Positions 43,097-52,732 of a DNA stretch of 59,608 nt are shown here, in pieces (within the stretch, counting starts at the first letter, position 1; the number at the start of each line of letters is the position of its first letter). The DNA lies in NCBI GenBank assembly GCA_964617375.1, contig CAZTXQ010000015.1, forward strand, positions 1 to 59,608, read 5' to 3'. Position numbers and translations under genes: made by a program. The notes under the pieces were generated by a model that saw only the letters and a program-made list of their open reading frames with translations, was not told the origin of the DNA and did not search any database. This stretch comes from Firm-13 sp964617375 (GTDB lineage Bacteria; Bacillota; Clostridia; Saccharofermentanales; Saccharofermentanaceae).

Positions 43097-43960
43097 TTAC
43101 TTGACCGCGATGAGGAAGATCAGGTTGGTCACGCCGGCGACCACCGTCACAAGCCATGTGATTTTGAGCAGCAGCTGCCATTTGACTCTCGGAAACAGCA
43201 TATCGATGAAGACCTCTACGGCATACGAGAGAATGCACATCACGGCAGCAAGAATACCGCTCCACCATGTTCCGTAAACAAAGAACAGACCGACGACGCC
43301 GAGAAGGAAAACATTCTCATACCAGTGCGACAGTTCGACAAAGGCCAGAATGTTGCCGGAGATCTCCGTCGTAAGGCCCTTTACCATTTCCTGATGAGCG
43401 TGATGGGACGTGCTTAAGTCAAACGGCGATTTGCGCAGCTTGATGACCAGAATGAAAAGGAAGCCGAGATAGATGCCGGGCAGCTGCAGAATCGCGGGGG
43501 TGCCGGCCTTGATGATCTCGGATACCGAGAAGCTTCCGGTCGCAAGGTAGAATCCGATTGCGACGATCAGCACCATCGGCTCATACGCCATCATCTGAAG
43601 AAGTTCTCTCTGCGCGCCCATGCTGCTGTACGGCGAATTGGCCGAACAGGCGGACATCATGAAGAAGATTCCGGCCAGAGTCAGGGCGAAGAATACCAGA
43701 AGAAGATCTCCGCCAAAGAAGAACAGTCCGCCGGTAAAGATGATAAAGATAAAGAATCCGGCGACCAGGAAGTCCTGAACATGATTGACGACAACGACCT
43801 GCTTCGCGAAAAGCTTCATGACGTCATAGAAGGGCTGCAGAAGGGGCGGTCCTTTTCTGCCCTGAAAACGGGCGGAAAGCTTACGGTCGAATCCGGCAAG
43901 AAGCCCTCCGATCAGGGGCGCAAGCACAAGATAAAGAGCTACAGATATCCATCTCCACAT
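43097..43960 (-). CDS. echB: Ech hydrogenase membrane subunit EchB (NuoH-like)
   Basis: 287 residues from the ATG at 43960 (GGAGG upstream, one base behind the echA stop). Eight hydrophobic helices with the NuoH features GFDRKLSARFQGRKGPPLLQPFYDVMKL (N-terminal loop facing the quinone-like cavity) and SPFDLSTSHHAHQEMVKG. It links the hydrophilic arm to the ion-translocating subunit. Confidence 0.92.
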   Translation of the reverse strand: MWRWISVALYLVLAPLIGGLLAGFDRKLSARFQGRKGPPLLQPFYDVMKLFAKQVVVVNHVQDFLVAGFFIFIIFTGGLFFFGGDLLLVFFALTLAGIFFMMSACSANSPYSSMGAQRELLQMMAYEPMVLIVAIGFYLATGSFSVSEIIKAGTPAILQLPGIYLGFLFILVIKLRKSPFDLSTSHHAHQEMVKGLTTEISGNILAFVELSHWYENVFLLGVVGLFFVYGTWWSGILAAVMCILSYAVEVFIDMLFPRVKWQLLLKITWLVTVVAGVTNLIFLIAVK

Positions 43961-43961
43961 A

Positions 43962-45878
43962 TTACAGAGCACCTCCGACCGCGAATCCCATAAAGACAAG
44001 TATGGCGAGAGCCGAGAGCAAAATCGAAGGCTTCAGGATTTTTTTCTCGCCGAACCAGTCTTCCATGTACCAGTTGGCGAGGTACATCGACGTATCTTCA
44101 CCGAACGAATTCGTGAAGTTTCTGTCATCGCCGGTATTCGCACCGCCCATATAGGACATGACCACTTTCTGATTTTTACCGAAGGTCAGGAAGCGTACGG
44201 CGATCGGCAGAATCACGATCGCGAAAAGCATCATAACCATAATCTTCATATTGCCGTCACTGATGATCGCCGGAATCTGATCGTGGAACATAGAAGCCAG
44301 AAAAGGCTCAACCATAAGCGAGGAAATCAGCGGGAACAAGAGGCAGAGGATGATCATGATCACCGCCTGAGCAAACATGGAGATCCACTGGCTTCTTCCG
44401 ACCAGACTTTTCCGGTGCGAGGAGTTGTGCACCACGGCCACCAGCTTGCCAAGCCACTTTGTCCAGTAGAAGAGCGTCGTCGCGCTTCCGAAGACAAGGA
44501 AAACCACCATCAGGATGCTGTCCGCATCGACAAATGCCTTAAGGGCCGCCCATTTGGAAATAAGCATTCCGAACGGGGCGAGAAACATACCGGCAATACC
44601 GGTAATCATAATGAACGCCAGTCCCGGGAGCTTGACGATCAGGCCGTGCATATCTTCAATATTGCGGCTTCCCAGGCTGTTCTCCACCGATCCCACGGAA
44701 AGGAACATCAGCGACTTCGATACCGCATGGAAGAGCATGAGAAGAATACCCGCCCACACGGCTTCATGCATGCCGACGCCGGCGCAGGCCGTAATCAATC
44801 CCAGGTTGGAAATCGTTGAATACGCGAGAACCTTCTTGCCGTCGCTCTGCGAGATCGCCAGAAGCGACGCCGCAAAGAATGTAAATCCGCCGATCGTCGT
44901 AACCATGATCCCGACGAGATTGTTGTGGAATGTAGGTGCGAGACGGATCAGGAGGAAGACGCCGGCTTTAACCATCGTAGCCGAATGCAGGAGTGCCGAG
45001 GTCGGCGTCGGCGCGACCATAGCGCCGAGAAGCCATTTCGAGAACGGCAGCTGTGCGCTCTTGGTAAGAGCGGCGATTGCAAGAAGGAAGATCGGAATGG
45101 TCGCGATCACATTTCCTCTTCCCCTCAAGACAAACGTCTGAAGGTCTCCGACCTGCATCTGGAGTACCGAGAAAACAATGGCTCCGGCAAAGGCCAGACC
45201 GCCCAGAAGGTTCATCCAGAGAGCGCGGAATGCGTTGTTCATGGCCTCATCAGTCTTCGTGTAGCCGATCAGAAGGAACGAACAGACGCTCGTAATCTCC
45301 CAGAAGAAATACATCCACTGAAGATTGTTGGAAAACACCAGGCCGAACATCGCACCGATGAAGACAAAGAGCATCGCGAAGAAAAAGCTGCTGCGGTCCT
45401 TGAATTCTTTGTGGTGTTGATGGTATTCCTTCATGTAACCGACGGCATATACGATAATCAGGGATCCGACGATTCCGATCATAAGGCACATCATAATCGT
45501 CAGTTTGTCCGAGTAAATATGCGGAGCGGCAACCGTCCCGTGATCACCGGTTAAATCAAGCCACAGCATAAGTCCCGTCTGCGCGACGGACAGAAGCGCC
45601 ACATAGTATTTCTTGTAGCGGAAAGCGTAGGCAACTACCAGACACATGAGCGCGCATTCGGCGATCAGGAGTACGGGTTCGGAACCCGGTGCTTCATCCA
45701 GATATTTCAGAACGGAATCTCCGATCAGTCCGTTGATCGAAAAGTAAAGAACCGCGGCGATAACGGCACCGCAACTGACAAAAATAAAACCTCTTCTCAT
45801 TATGCTTTGTTTTTTCATAAAGGATAATAAAAGAGCGGCTAGGAACGGAAAAAGAATCAGAAAAGCTATTACTTCCAT
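43962..45878 (-). CDS. echA: Ech hydrogenase ion-translocating subunit EchA (NuoL/Mrp-like)
   Basis: 638 residues with about sixteen hydrophobic helices. The antiporter-like core has the charged residues of NuoL/MrpA proteins: FFFWEITSVCSFLLIGY-type motif (here YFFWEITSVC, Glu in TM5), SAQLPFSKWLLGAMVAPTPTSALLHSATMVKAG (Lys and His) and KVLAYSTISNLG. The C-terminal extension is amphipathic and hydrophobic. It pumps H+ or Na+ as ferredoxin electrons reduce protons. First gene of the leftward operon. Confidence 0.92.
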   Translation of the reverse strand: MEVIAFLILFPFLAALLLSFMKKQSIMRRGFIFVSCGAVIAAVLYFSINGLIGDSVLKYLDEAPGSEPVLLIAECALMCLVVAYAFRYKKYYVALLSVAQTGLMLWLDLTGDHGTVAAPHIYSDKLTIMMCLMIGIVGSLIIVYAVGYMKEYHQHHKEFKDRSSFFFAMLFVFIGAMFGLVFSNNLQWMYFFWEITSVCSFLLIGYTKTDEAMNNAFRALWMNLLGGLAFAGAIVFSVLQMQVGDLQTFVLRGRGNVIATIPIFLLAIAALTKSAQLPFSKWLLGAMVAPTPTSALLHSATMVKAGVFLLIRLAPTFHNNLVGIMVTTIGGFTFFAASLLAISQSDGKKVLAYSTISNLGLITACAGVGMHEAVWAGILLMLFHAVSKSLMFLSVGSVENSLGSRNIEDMHGLIVKLPGLAFIMITGIAGMFLAPFGMLISKWAALKAFVDADSILMVVFLVFGSATTLFYWTKWLGKLVAVVHNSSHRKSLVGRSQWISMFAQAVIMIILCLLFPLISSLMVEPFLASMFHDQIPAIISDGNMKIMVMMLFAIVILPIAVRFLTFGKNQKVVMSYMGGANTGDDRNFTNSFGEDTSMYLANWYMEDWFGEKKILKPSILLSALAILVFMGFAVGGAL

Positions 45879-45917
45879 TTTGATACCTGGTCCTCGTCTT
45901 GTTTTTGCAACCGTGTC

Positions 45918-45947
45918 ATGCTACTCCTTTCCGATAATTGTTGTCAA
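45918..45947 (-). promoter_or_regulatory. Promoter of the ech-hyp operon
   Basis: Minus strand TTGACA (45942-45947), 18-nt spacer, TAGCAT (45918-45923), 40 nt before the echA start. Confidence 0.6.
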
Positions 45948-45970
45948 TACAATAATGGAAGGAAAAATAG

Positions 45971-45998
45971 AAATGATTTTCATTTTACATGAATTCAT
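45971..45998. promoter_or_regulatory. Tandem palindromes upstream of the ech promoter (candidate operator)
   Basis: AAATGATTTTCATTT (45971-45985, arms AAATGA/TCATTT) and ATGAATTCAT (45989-45998), lying 24 nt upstream of the ech -35 box. A related site is at 46208-46220. The protein that would bind is unknown; the shape is loosely Fur-like. Confidence 0.4.
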
Positions 45999-46207
45999 TA
46001 TATTCCTGTTCCCAGCACGTTACAAATAACAGTTTTCTTTTACTATCCGGTGGTTTTCCGGGGAAAACGGGCACCGGATTCCGCACCGGAAGCCGGTTAT
46101 TGTTTTCATATTGTTCACCGTGCGGGTACTTGTCTCTTTTCGGGAAAGAGATTAAAGTTTAAGTACTACAATATATAGCATATTTTTATAGCCCCTTTGC
46201 CGATAAG

Positions 46208-46220
46208 AAATGATTTCATT
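46208..46220. promoter_or_regulatory. Palindrome upstream of hcp (candidate operator)
   Basis: AAATGATTTCATT, arms AATGA/TCATT, abutting a possible -35 TTGCAG (46219-46224) with -10 TGTATT (46242-46247). It resembles the palindromes upstream of ech. The rest of 45999-46352 is non-coding with no other element I recognise. Confidence 0.35.
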
Positions 46221-46352
46221 GCAGATCGTCCGCGCTTTCGTTGTATTTCCAACCGATTTATCATGCCGCAATCCATATACTTCGGGTATAGAAGACATTC
46301 GTCGCTCTAAACCGGGGATTTTGACATCCCCATAATACTGGGAGGAATCAAG

Positions 46353-47984
46353 ATGGCAGTAAATTCATGCGGATCATGTTCAGGTTGTGCTTCGGCACCT
46401 CTAACCGACTCAATGTTTTGTTTTCAGTGCGAGCAAACAGCACGCGGTACCGCCTGTACCACAACAGGTGTATGCGGCAAAAGCGCCACGCAATCGCAGC
46501 TTCAGGATCGCCTGACGGGCACGCTCGTCGCTCTCGCGCGTGTCGAAGACAACAACGCGACCGATGCAACCTGGAAAATCGTACTTGAAGGCTTGTTTAC
46601 TACAATTACCAATGTCAGTTTTTCCGACGAGGCCGTGGAGGCCCAGATTCAGAAAACGCTGGACGAGATCGACCGCCTGTGCGGGGATTCGTGCGATCCC
46701 AAGACCTGCTCCTGCGAGCCCCTCGATATGGATACCCTCTGGAACGGCAATGAAGATGTCCGTTCCCTGAAGAGTCTCCTGCTGTTGGGTCTTCGCGGCA
46801 TGGCGGCGTATGCGTATCACGCCTACGTGCTTGGCCTTACAGACGATACGGTAAACCGCTTTATGCTGAAGGCTTTAAAGGCACTCGGCGAAGAGCTTCC
46901 GGCCGAAGAGCTTCTCGCTCTCGACATGGAACTCGGCACCGTAAACCTGGCCTGTATGGCACTTCTTGACAAAGCCAATACGGGAACCTACGGCACCCCC
47001 GTCCCGACAAAAGTTTCCACCTACATCGAGCCGGGCCCGTTTATCGTGGTATCCGGTCATGACTTAAAAGATCTTGAGCTCCTGCTCATTCAGACCGAAG
47101 GAAAAGGAATCGACATTTATACCCACGGTGAAATGCTTCCGGCCCACGCGTATCCGAAGCTTAAGGCATATTCACACCTGAAGGGCAATTTCGGAACAGC
47201 CTGGCAGTCCCAGCAGAAGGAATTCGATGCAATTCCCGGCGCTGTGCTCTTTACCACCAACTGCCTGATGCCCGTTAAAGACAGCTATCGCGACCGCGTT
47301 TTCACGACTGAAGTCGTACAGTATCCCGGACTTGTACATATCGGCGACGAAAAGGATTTTACTCCCGTTATCGAAAAGGCGCTTGCCCTCGGCGGATACA
47401 AAGAGACCAGCATGCGCACCGGAATCAACGGCGGAAACGTCCTTACGACCGGTTACGGCCATGGTACCATTCTCTCCGTTGCGGATAAGGTAGTCGATGC
47501 GGTTAAAGCCGGACAGATCAGCCATTTCTTCCTTGTCGGCGGCTGTGACGGTGCACGTCCCGGAAGAAACTACTATACAGAATTCGTAAAGCAGACCCCG
47601 AAGGACAGCATCGTTCTGACTCTCGCCTGCGGTAAGTTCCGCTTCAACGATCTTGATCTGGGCGATATCGGCGGTCTCCCCCGCATCATGGATATGGGAC
47701 AGTGCAACGACGCCTACGGCGCCATACAGGTCGCACTCGCACTCGCAAACGTCTTTGAATGCGGTGTCAACGATCTGCCGCTGACGATGGTGCTCTCCTG
47801 GTACGAGCAGAAGGCCGTCTGTATCCTTCTTACTCTCCTGTCTCTTGGCATCAAGAACATCTATCTCGGGCCGACGCTTCCCGCGTTCGTATCCCCGTTT
47901 GTCCTCGACTATCTTGTGACGAATTTTGGACTCACACCGATCTCGACACCCGACAAGGATCTCGCAAAGATTCTGGGCAAGTAA
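46353..47984 (+). CDS. hcp: Hybrid cluster protein / hydroxylamine reductase
   Basis: 543 residues. The N-terminal 4Fe-4S cluster motif MFCFQCEQTARGTACTTTGVC is followed by the three-helix and two Rossmann-like domains. TNCLMPVKDSYRDR, GGCDGARPGRNYYT and LACGKFRFNDLDLGDIGG provide the hybrid-cluster ligands. It reduces NO or hydroxylamine and acts in nitrosative stress. Unlike most Hcp, about 20 residues precede the normal start, including CGSCSGC (three Cys), and the only good ribosome site (GGGAGGAATC) is for this longer form. Divergent from ech; a strong terminator follows. Confidence 0.93.
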   Translation: MAVNSCGSCSGCASAPLTDSMFCFQCEQTARGTACTTTGVCGKSATQSQLQDRLTGTLVALARVEDNNATDATWKIVLEGLFTTITNVSFSDEAVEAQIQKTLDEIDRLCGDSCDPKTCSCEPLDMDTLWNGNEDVRSLKSLLLLGLRGMAAYAYHAYVLGLTDDTVNRFMLKALKALGEELPAEELLALDMELGTVNLACMALLDKANTGTYGTPVPTKVSTYIEPGPFIVVSGHDLKDLELLLIQTEGKGIDIYTHGEMLPAHAYPKLKAYSHLKGNFGTAWQSQQKEFDAIPGAVLFTTNCLMPVKDSYRDRVFTTEVVQYPGLVHIGDEKDFTPVIEKALALGGYKETSMRTGINGGNVLTTGYGHGTILSVADKVVDAVKAGQISHFFLVGGCDGARPGRNYYTEFVKQTPKDSIVLTLACGKFRFNDLDLGDIGGLPRIMDMGQCNDAYGAIQVALALANVFECGVNDLPLTMVLSWYEQKAVCILLTLLSLGIKNIYLGPTLPAFVSPFVLDYLVTNFGLTPISTPDKDLAKILGK

Positions 47985-48014
47985 TTCTTGTAACCGTTCT
48001 TCGTACACAAAGAA

Positions 48015-48062
48015 AAGGGCCGTTGCAGAAGCGATTCAACAATCGCCGATGCAGCGGCCCTT
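48015..48062. terminator. Bidirectional terminator between hcp and the LRR gene
   Basis: AAGGGCCGTTGCA (48015-48027) pairs with TGCAGCGGCCCTT (48050-48062) with one wobble, and an inner GCGATT/AATCGC stem extends it. It ends 37 nt before the convergent LRR gene stop. Confidence 0.85.
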
Positions 48063-48099
48063 CTATAATTATACGATTCAAGATGCCAGGTTCATCTTC

Positions 48100-50976
48100 T
48101 TATGTTCCCATGCTTGTAATGACATAGGATACCGTTGTTTTCCCGGGTGCTTCGCCGCCTTTCGGTACCAGAAGAACCTCAACGGCTTCGACGCGATAGG
48201 AATACCCTTCCGTACCGGCTTCCGCACCGTTCATTGCCCAATCCATCCATCCGAAGCTCTCGGCATAGACGCGATAATAGACATCGTACTGAACAAGCGC
48301 CTCGCCGGTCAGGCGGATCGCGATTGCCTCAAGGCGCTTTCCCTCACCGATGGTGCCGCAAGCAGCTCCGTCCGCTGCCCAGTTTGTCCATCCGTAATCC
48401 TGAATACTCGCCTTGTACTCCATACCGCCCGCGGTATTAATGAGCTTCATCGAGACGGCCTCGATCCGCTTCGACTGCCCGGACATGCCGCTCTCTTCGC
48501 CGAAAGATACCGGATTCATCCAACCGATATCCTGAACATATGACTGATAAGCAACACCCGGCTGCGAATTGTCGACAAAAGCCCGGTAAGACGATCCCGG
48601 AGCACTTCCGCCCTTCGGAACCAGCATGACCTCTATGGCTTCCAGACGATATGAGAATCCGGCGGTTCCCGAAGGTTCGCCGTTTGCGGCCCATCCGAGC
48701 CAGCCGTAGTTCTGAGCGTGTACGCGGTAGTAGATGTCATACTGATTGACCGCGGCACCGGTCAAACGAATCTCGATCGCTTCCAGACGTTTGGACTCGC
48801 CGCTCGTACCGCTCATCGCGCCGTTCGCGACCCAATCCATCCATCCGTAATCCTGAACGTGCGTCTTATATTCGATTCCGCCGTCGATATTGGCCAGCTT
48901 GATGCACATTGCCTCGAGGCGTTTGGACTGACCGCTCGTACCGCTTATCGCACCGTTTTGCGCGAAATCCTGCCATCCGATATCCTGAACGTGCGACTGA
49001 TAGAGCACTTTCGGTCCCGTATCGCCCTGTACAAAAGCCTGCTCTGTGGGCCCCGGAGCCGCGCCGCCCTTCGGAACGAGAACGATCTCGATGCCCTCAA
49101 GCCGGTACGATAAGCCTGCCGTACCTGCGGATTCGCCGTTCTTCGCCCAACCCATCCATCCGATATTCTGTGCATGAACACGATAATAGATATCATATGT
49201 CGACGCGGCCGTACCGCTCAGACGAATCTCGATCGCTTCGAGACGCTTGGACTCGCCGCTCGTGCCGCTCGGCGTACCGTCCGCGACCCAATCCATCCAG
49301 CCATAGTCCTGAACATGCGTGCGGTACTCGACACCAGTGATGCCCGCGAGTTGAATCTTGATCGCCTCAAGACGCAGAGACCTTCCGCTCGTCCCGGCCG
49401 TCATTCCTTCGGCAATCCAGTCCTGCCATCCGATGTTCTGTACATGACAGGTATACGACACGCGGAACGGTTCGGCTGTATAGTAATGCCACGGATTCGT
49501 GTAACCTGTCCTGGTCTCCAGATAATGTACCCGGAAAGAATCGGCGCAGGACGTGAAAACATTGGATCCCATGGTCGGCGCATCCCCTAAGAAAAAGGCG
49601 TCTTTCAGAGATTCGCATCCGAAAAATGCGCTGTTGCCGATCTCCGTCACGCCGGCGGGAATTGTAATGTTCTTCAGGGATTTGTTGTACAGGAAAGCAT
49701 TCCCGATAATCTTCGTGATATTGCCGTTTATCGTAACAGAATTCAGATTCGTGCAATATGCAAAGGTCTCGATGGGAATCTCGGTAATCCCTCTTCCGAT
49801 CACCGCACCGGTTAAGGATTCGCAGCCCTCGAAAACCTGGTTCCCGAGATTCGTAACGGAATCCGGTATAACGACGGTACCGTCAAGTGCGATACAGCCC
49901 TGAAAAGCCGAATGCTCGATCGCAGCGACGCCGCTTCCGATCGTAATACCCGTAAGACGCGTACAGTTGCTGAATGCGTAGTAACGGATCTCATAAACGC
50001 TGTCGGGAATGATGTAATCGCCCGTCTTGGCCGCAGGATACTGAACCAGAATTGTCTTGTTCTCGTTATAGAGAACGCCGTCCTGCTCCGAATAGGAGGT
50101 ATTGCCGGGATTCACGCGGAACCGGACCAGATTCTGGCAATCGGTAAAAGCACCGATTCCAACGCTGTAAACATCGCTTCCCAGGTATATCTCGGTGATG
50201 CCGTCGTCGCCGTCAAACGCCCAATATCCGATGATTTTGAATTCATCTCCGAACCAGAGATTGCCCTTAAGCGACGTACAGTGATAAAAAGCATACTGAC
50301 CGATCTCAGCCAGGTTCTCGCCGAACGTAATTCCGGTAAGCCCTGTGCAGTTCTTAAATGCATACGGGCTGACCAGTGTCACGCTGTCGGGTATCGCGTA
50401 GGCACCGGTTCTGCCCGCGGGATAAGCGATGAGCGTCTTCATATCTACGGTAAACAATACACCGTCCCGGCTCGTGTAGACGGTGTTGCCGGCTTCGACA
50501 TTGATCTGCTTCAATGCGAGGCTGTCCGAGAAATTGGCCGTGCCGATCTCCTTCACTCCCGCCGGAATCAGAATGGATGTAAGCTTGTCGCAATGGGCAA
50601 AAGCATAGTCCCATATATTCGTCAGGCTTTGTGGAAGCGAGACACTGACGAGATTGTCGCAGTTATAGAAAGCATACGAGCGGATGACTTCCACGTTATT
50701 TCCCAAAGTGACGGCGGAAACGGACGTCTTATTGGAAAACGCCTCCGTGCCGATCGCCTTCACGGGTTTGCCGTCAATATAGTCGGGAATGACAACGGAG
50801 CCTCCCGGACCCGAATAGGCCGTGATCGTAACGCTGCCGTCCGACTCAACCTTGAAGGTATAGTCGGACGATCCTGCGGCCAGAACCGGAGTCGTCACGA
50901 AGGCGACAGAAAGACCGCACACCAGGAATACACTGAATAGAAAGAACAGGAATTTCGGAACAGATTTGCCTCTCAT
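48100..50976 (-). CDS. BspA-type leucine-rich repeat protein with nine ChW repeats
   Basis: 958 residues, secreted (signal peptide ending near VLAAGSS). Residues about 40-475 are BspA/LRR_5 repeats with the pattern I-x-x-x-A-F-x-x-C-x-x-L-x-x-V-x-L-P-x-x. Residues about 480-950 hold nine clostridial hydrophobic-with-W (ChW) repeats in three triplets: each triplet reads HVQDIGWQD, HVQDYGWMDW, then YRVHAQNIGWMGW, ending in RLEAIEI. No LPXTG or other anchor follows. Likely an extracellular adhesion or polymer-binding protein. GGGAGG precedes the start; monocistronic. Confidence 0.92.
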   Translation of the reverse strand: MRGKSVPKFLFFLFSVFLVCGLSVAFVTTPVLAAGSSDYTFKVESDGSVTITAYSGPGGSVVIPDYIDGKPVKAIGTEAFSNKTSVSAVTLGNNVEVIRSYAFYNCDNLVSVSLPQSLTNIWDYAFAHCDKLTSILIPAGVKEIGTANFSDSLALKQINVEAGNTVYTSRDGVLFTVDMKTLIAYPAGRTGAYAIPDSVTLVSPYAFKNCTGLTGITFGENLAEIGQYAFYHCTSLKGNLWFGDEFKIIGYWAFDGDDGITEIYLGSDVYSVGIGAFTDCQNLVRFRVNPGNTSYSEQDGVLYNENKTILVQYPAAKTGDYIIPDSVYEIRYYAFSNCTRLTGITIGSGVAAIEHSAFQGCIALDGTVVIPDSVTNLGNQVFEGCESLTGAVIGRGITEIPIETFAYCTNLNSVTINGNITKIIGNAFLYNKSLKNITIPAGVTEIGNSAFFGCESLKDAFFLGDAPTMGSNVFTSCADSFRVHYLETRTGYTNPWHYYTAEPFRVSYTCHVQNIGWQDWIAEGMTAGTSGRSLRLEAIKIQLAGITGVEYRTHVQDYGWMDWVADGTPSGTSGESKRLEAIEIRLSGTAASTYDIYYRVHAQNIGWMGWAKNGESAGTAGLSYRLEGIEIVLVPKGGAAPGPTEQAFVQGDTGPKVLYQSHVQDIGWQDFAQNGAISGTSGQSKRLEAMCIKLANIDGGIEYKTHVQDYGWMDWVANGAMSGTSGESKRLEAIEIRLTGAAVNQYDIYYRVHAQNYGWLGWAANGEPSGTAGFSYRLEAIEVMLVPKGGSAPGSSYRAFVDNSQPGVAYQSYVQDIGWMNPVSFGEESGMSGQSKRIEAVSMKLINTAGGMEYKASIQDYGWTNWAADGAACGTIGEGKRLEAIAIRLTGEALVQYDVYYRVYAESFGWMDWAMNGAEAGTEGYSYRVEAVEVLLVPKGGEAPGKTTVSYVITSMGT

Positions 50977-51104
50977 TTCATTACCTCCCGCATCGGTTCG
51001 CAGCCATATAAGAGAATCTAAAGAATACTAACAAGACATTAACATTGTAAGATCATCCGTAGAAAAATACAAGGCAACGCCGAGTCGGTTTGCCCGTCCT
51101 TTTC

Positions 51105-51623
51105 TTACAGATCACACCTTACCAGACCGGCAAGGTCAACGACTGTCTGTACAACCTGCTCCGTCTTCATCCGGCCGGTGTGGACGGCAATATCGGCGTA
51201 CTTCACATATAAAGGTCTTCTTTCGTTATAAATATCCTCCAAAGTCTGTCCCTTTTTCAGTACAACACCACGCGTCTTCAGGTTCCAGAGTCTTTTTTTT
51301 ATTTCAGGAAAAGGAGTATCGAGAAAAACAACCGTTCCCAGGCTCTTCAGATGCAGCATGGCGCTGTCGCTGAAGACCACACTTCCGCCGGTCGCAATCA
51401 CCTGACCGCGCTGCCGGATTGACAGAATCGCGCGTTCCTCACAGCTCGCGAAATAATCATTTCCACGGGAATTGATAATTTCCTGAAGCGGTTTCTTTTC
51501 GCGCTGCTGGATCAGGAGGTCCGTGTCGAGAAAGCGCTTGCAAACAGCCTTCGCAAGAAGGACGCCGACGGTGCTCTTGCCGCATCCGGGCATTCCGATC
51601 AGAATAATGCTTTTCCTGTCCAT
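51105..51623 (-). CDS. aroK: Shikimate kinase
   Basis: 172 residues, the normal length. Walker A is GMPGCGKSTVG (residues 8-18), shikimate-binding DTDLLIQ and FASCEERAIL follow, and ATGGSVVFSDSAM is the Walker B/substrate strand; RRPLYVKYADI is the late Arg-containing motif. It phosphorylates shikimate in the chorismate pathway. It stands alone here, unusual only in lacking other aro genes. GGAGA is the ribosome site, and a TGATATACT extended -10 lies about 45 nt upstream. Confidence 0.92.
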   Translation of the reverse strand: MDRKSIILIGMPGCGKSTVGVLLAKAVCKRFLDTDLLIQQREKKPLQEIINSRGNDYFASCEERAILSIRQRGQVIATGGSVVFSDSAMLHLKSLGTVVFLDTPFPEIKKRLWNLKTRGVVLKKGQTLEDIYNERRPLYVKYADIAVHTGRMKTEQVVQTVVDLAGLVRCDL

Positions 51624-51824
51624 AACCGCTCTCCCCGCGGGATGAATCGAACTGTACCTTTTTTAGTATATCATGCAGGTATACCAATGCGGGTCTCTCC
51701 TTGATATCAATTTTCATATATCTTTGAAAATCCGTTAATAATAATCGATAGTTTTCGTATTCCGTTCGTGGCATTCTGTAGATATACACAATAGAAGGCA
51801 CATATACCTGCAGGAGGAATTCCC

Positions 51825-52649
51825 ATGGATATTCACACAACCGTCACGCTTAACAATCATATAAAGATTCCGCAGCTCGGACTCGGCGTATACAAATCCC
51901 TTGAAGGCGAAGAAGCGTACAATGCTGTCCGCTGGGCGCTCGAAGCGGGATACCGCCATATCGATACCGCCGCGCTGTACGGCAACGAGACCAGCGTCGG
52001 GCGGGCTCTGCGCGACTGCGGAATTCCCCGGGAAGATATTTTCGTCACCACAAAAATCTGGAACACATCTATGCGCGACAACCGTCAGGAAGAGGCCTTC
52101 AACGAGAGCCTTGACAAGCTCGGATGCGGTTATATCGATCTCTATCTCGTTCATTGGCCTGTGGCCGAGAAATACCGTGAGACATGGACCATACTCGAGA
52201 AAATATACAAATCCGGCAGTATCCGCGCGATCGGCGTCAGCAATTTTAACCGCCGCCACATAGAGACTCTGATGGAAACCGCCGAAATCACTCCCGCCGT
52301 CAATCAGATCGAACTTCACCCGCTCCTATCACAGCCCGAACTTACCGCCTGGTGCCGCGAAAAAGGGATCGCTGTGACCGCCTGGAGTCCCTTGGGTCAG
52401 GGAAATCTTCTGACGCATCCCCTGGTCATATCCGTCGTGAAAAGTCACAACGTCGGTGAAGCGCAGATTATTCTCCGCTGGCATCTGCAGCACGGCAATA
52501 TCGTCATACCGAAATCCATCCATAAGGACCGTATTATACGGAACGCGGATCTCTACGGATTCGAACTTACGGACGAAGAGATGAGCCGGATCGATTCTCT
52601 CAATCAGAACAGCCGCTTCGGCGCCGATCCCGAGACGTTCGACTTCTAA
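51825..52649 (+). CDS. Aldo/keto reductase
   Basis: 274 residues, the size of the 2,5-diketo-gluconate reductase-like AKR5 group. The catalytic tetrad is readable: Asp in HIDTAALYGNE, Tyr in the same segment, Lys in VTTKIWN, His in LVHWPV. NADPH-binding elements include AWSPLGQG and VIPKSIHKDRI. It reduces aldehydes or ketones; the substrate is unspecified. AGGAGG precedes the start. It is divergent from aroK. Confidence 0.92.
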   Translation: MDIHTTVTLNNHIKIPQLGLGVYKSLEGEEAYNAVRWALEAGYRHIDTAALYGNETSVGRALRDCGIPREDIFVTTKIWNTSMRDNRQEEAFNESLDKLGCGYIDLYLVHWPVAEKYRETWTILEKIYKSGSIRAIGVSNFNRRHIETLMETAEITPAVNQIELHPLLSQPELTAWCREKGIAVTAWSPLGQGNLLTHPLVISVVKSHNVGEAQIILRWHLQHGNIVIPKSIHKDRIIRNADLYGFELTDEEMSRIDSLNQNSRFGADPETFDF

Positions 52650-52732
52650 TGTTCGGCTTCTAATGTTCGGCTTTTGTCATCCGCCCTTTAACCTTGTTTT
52701 TAACGTTCGTCTTTAATGGAAGGAGCGTTGTT

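Noticed and set aside
45971..45985. Firm assignment as a Fur box
   Set aside because: The palindrome is only loosely similar to the Fur consensus, and neither ech nor hcp is a typical Fur target in what I can see.
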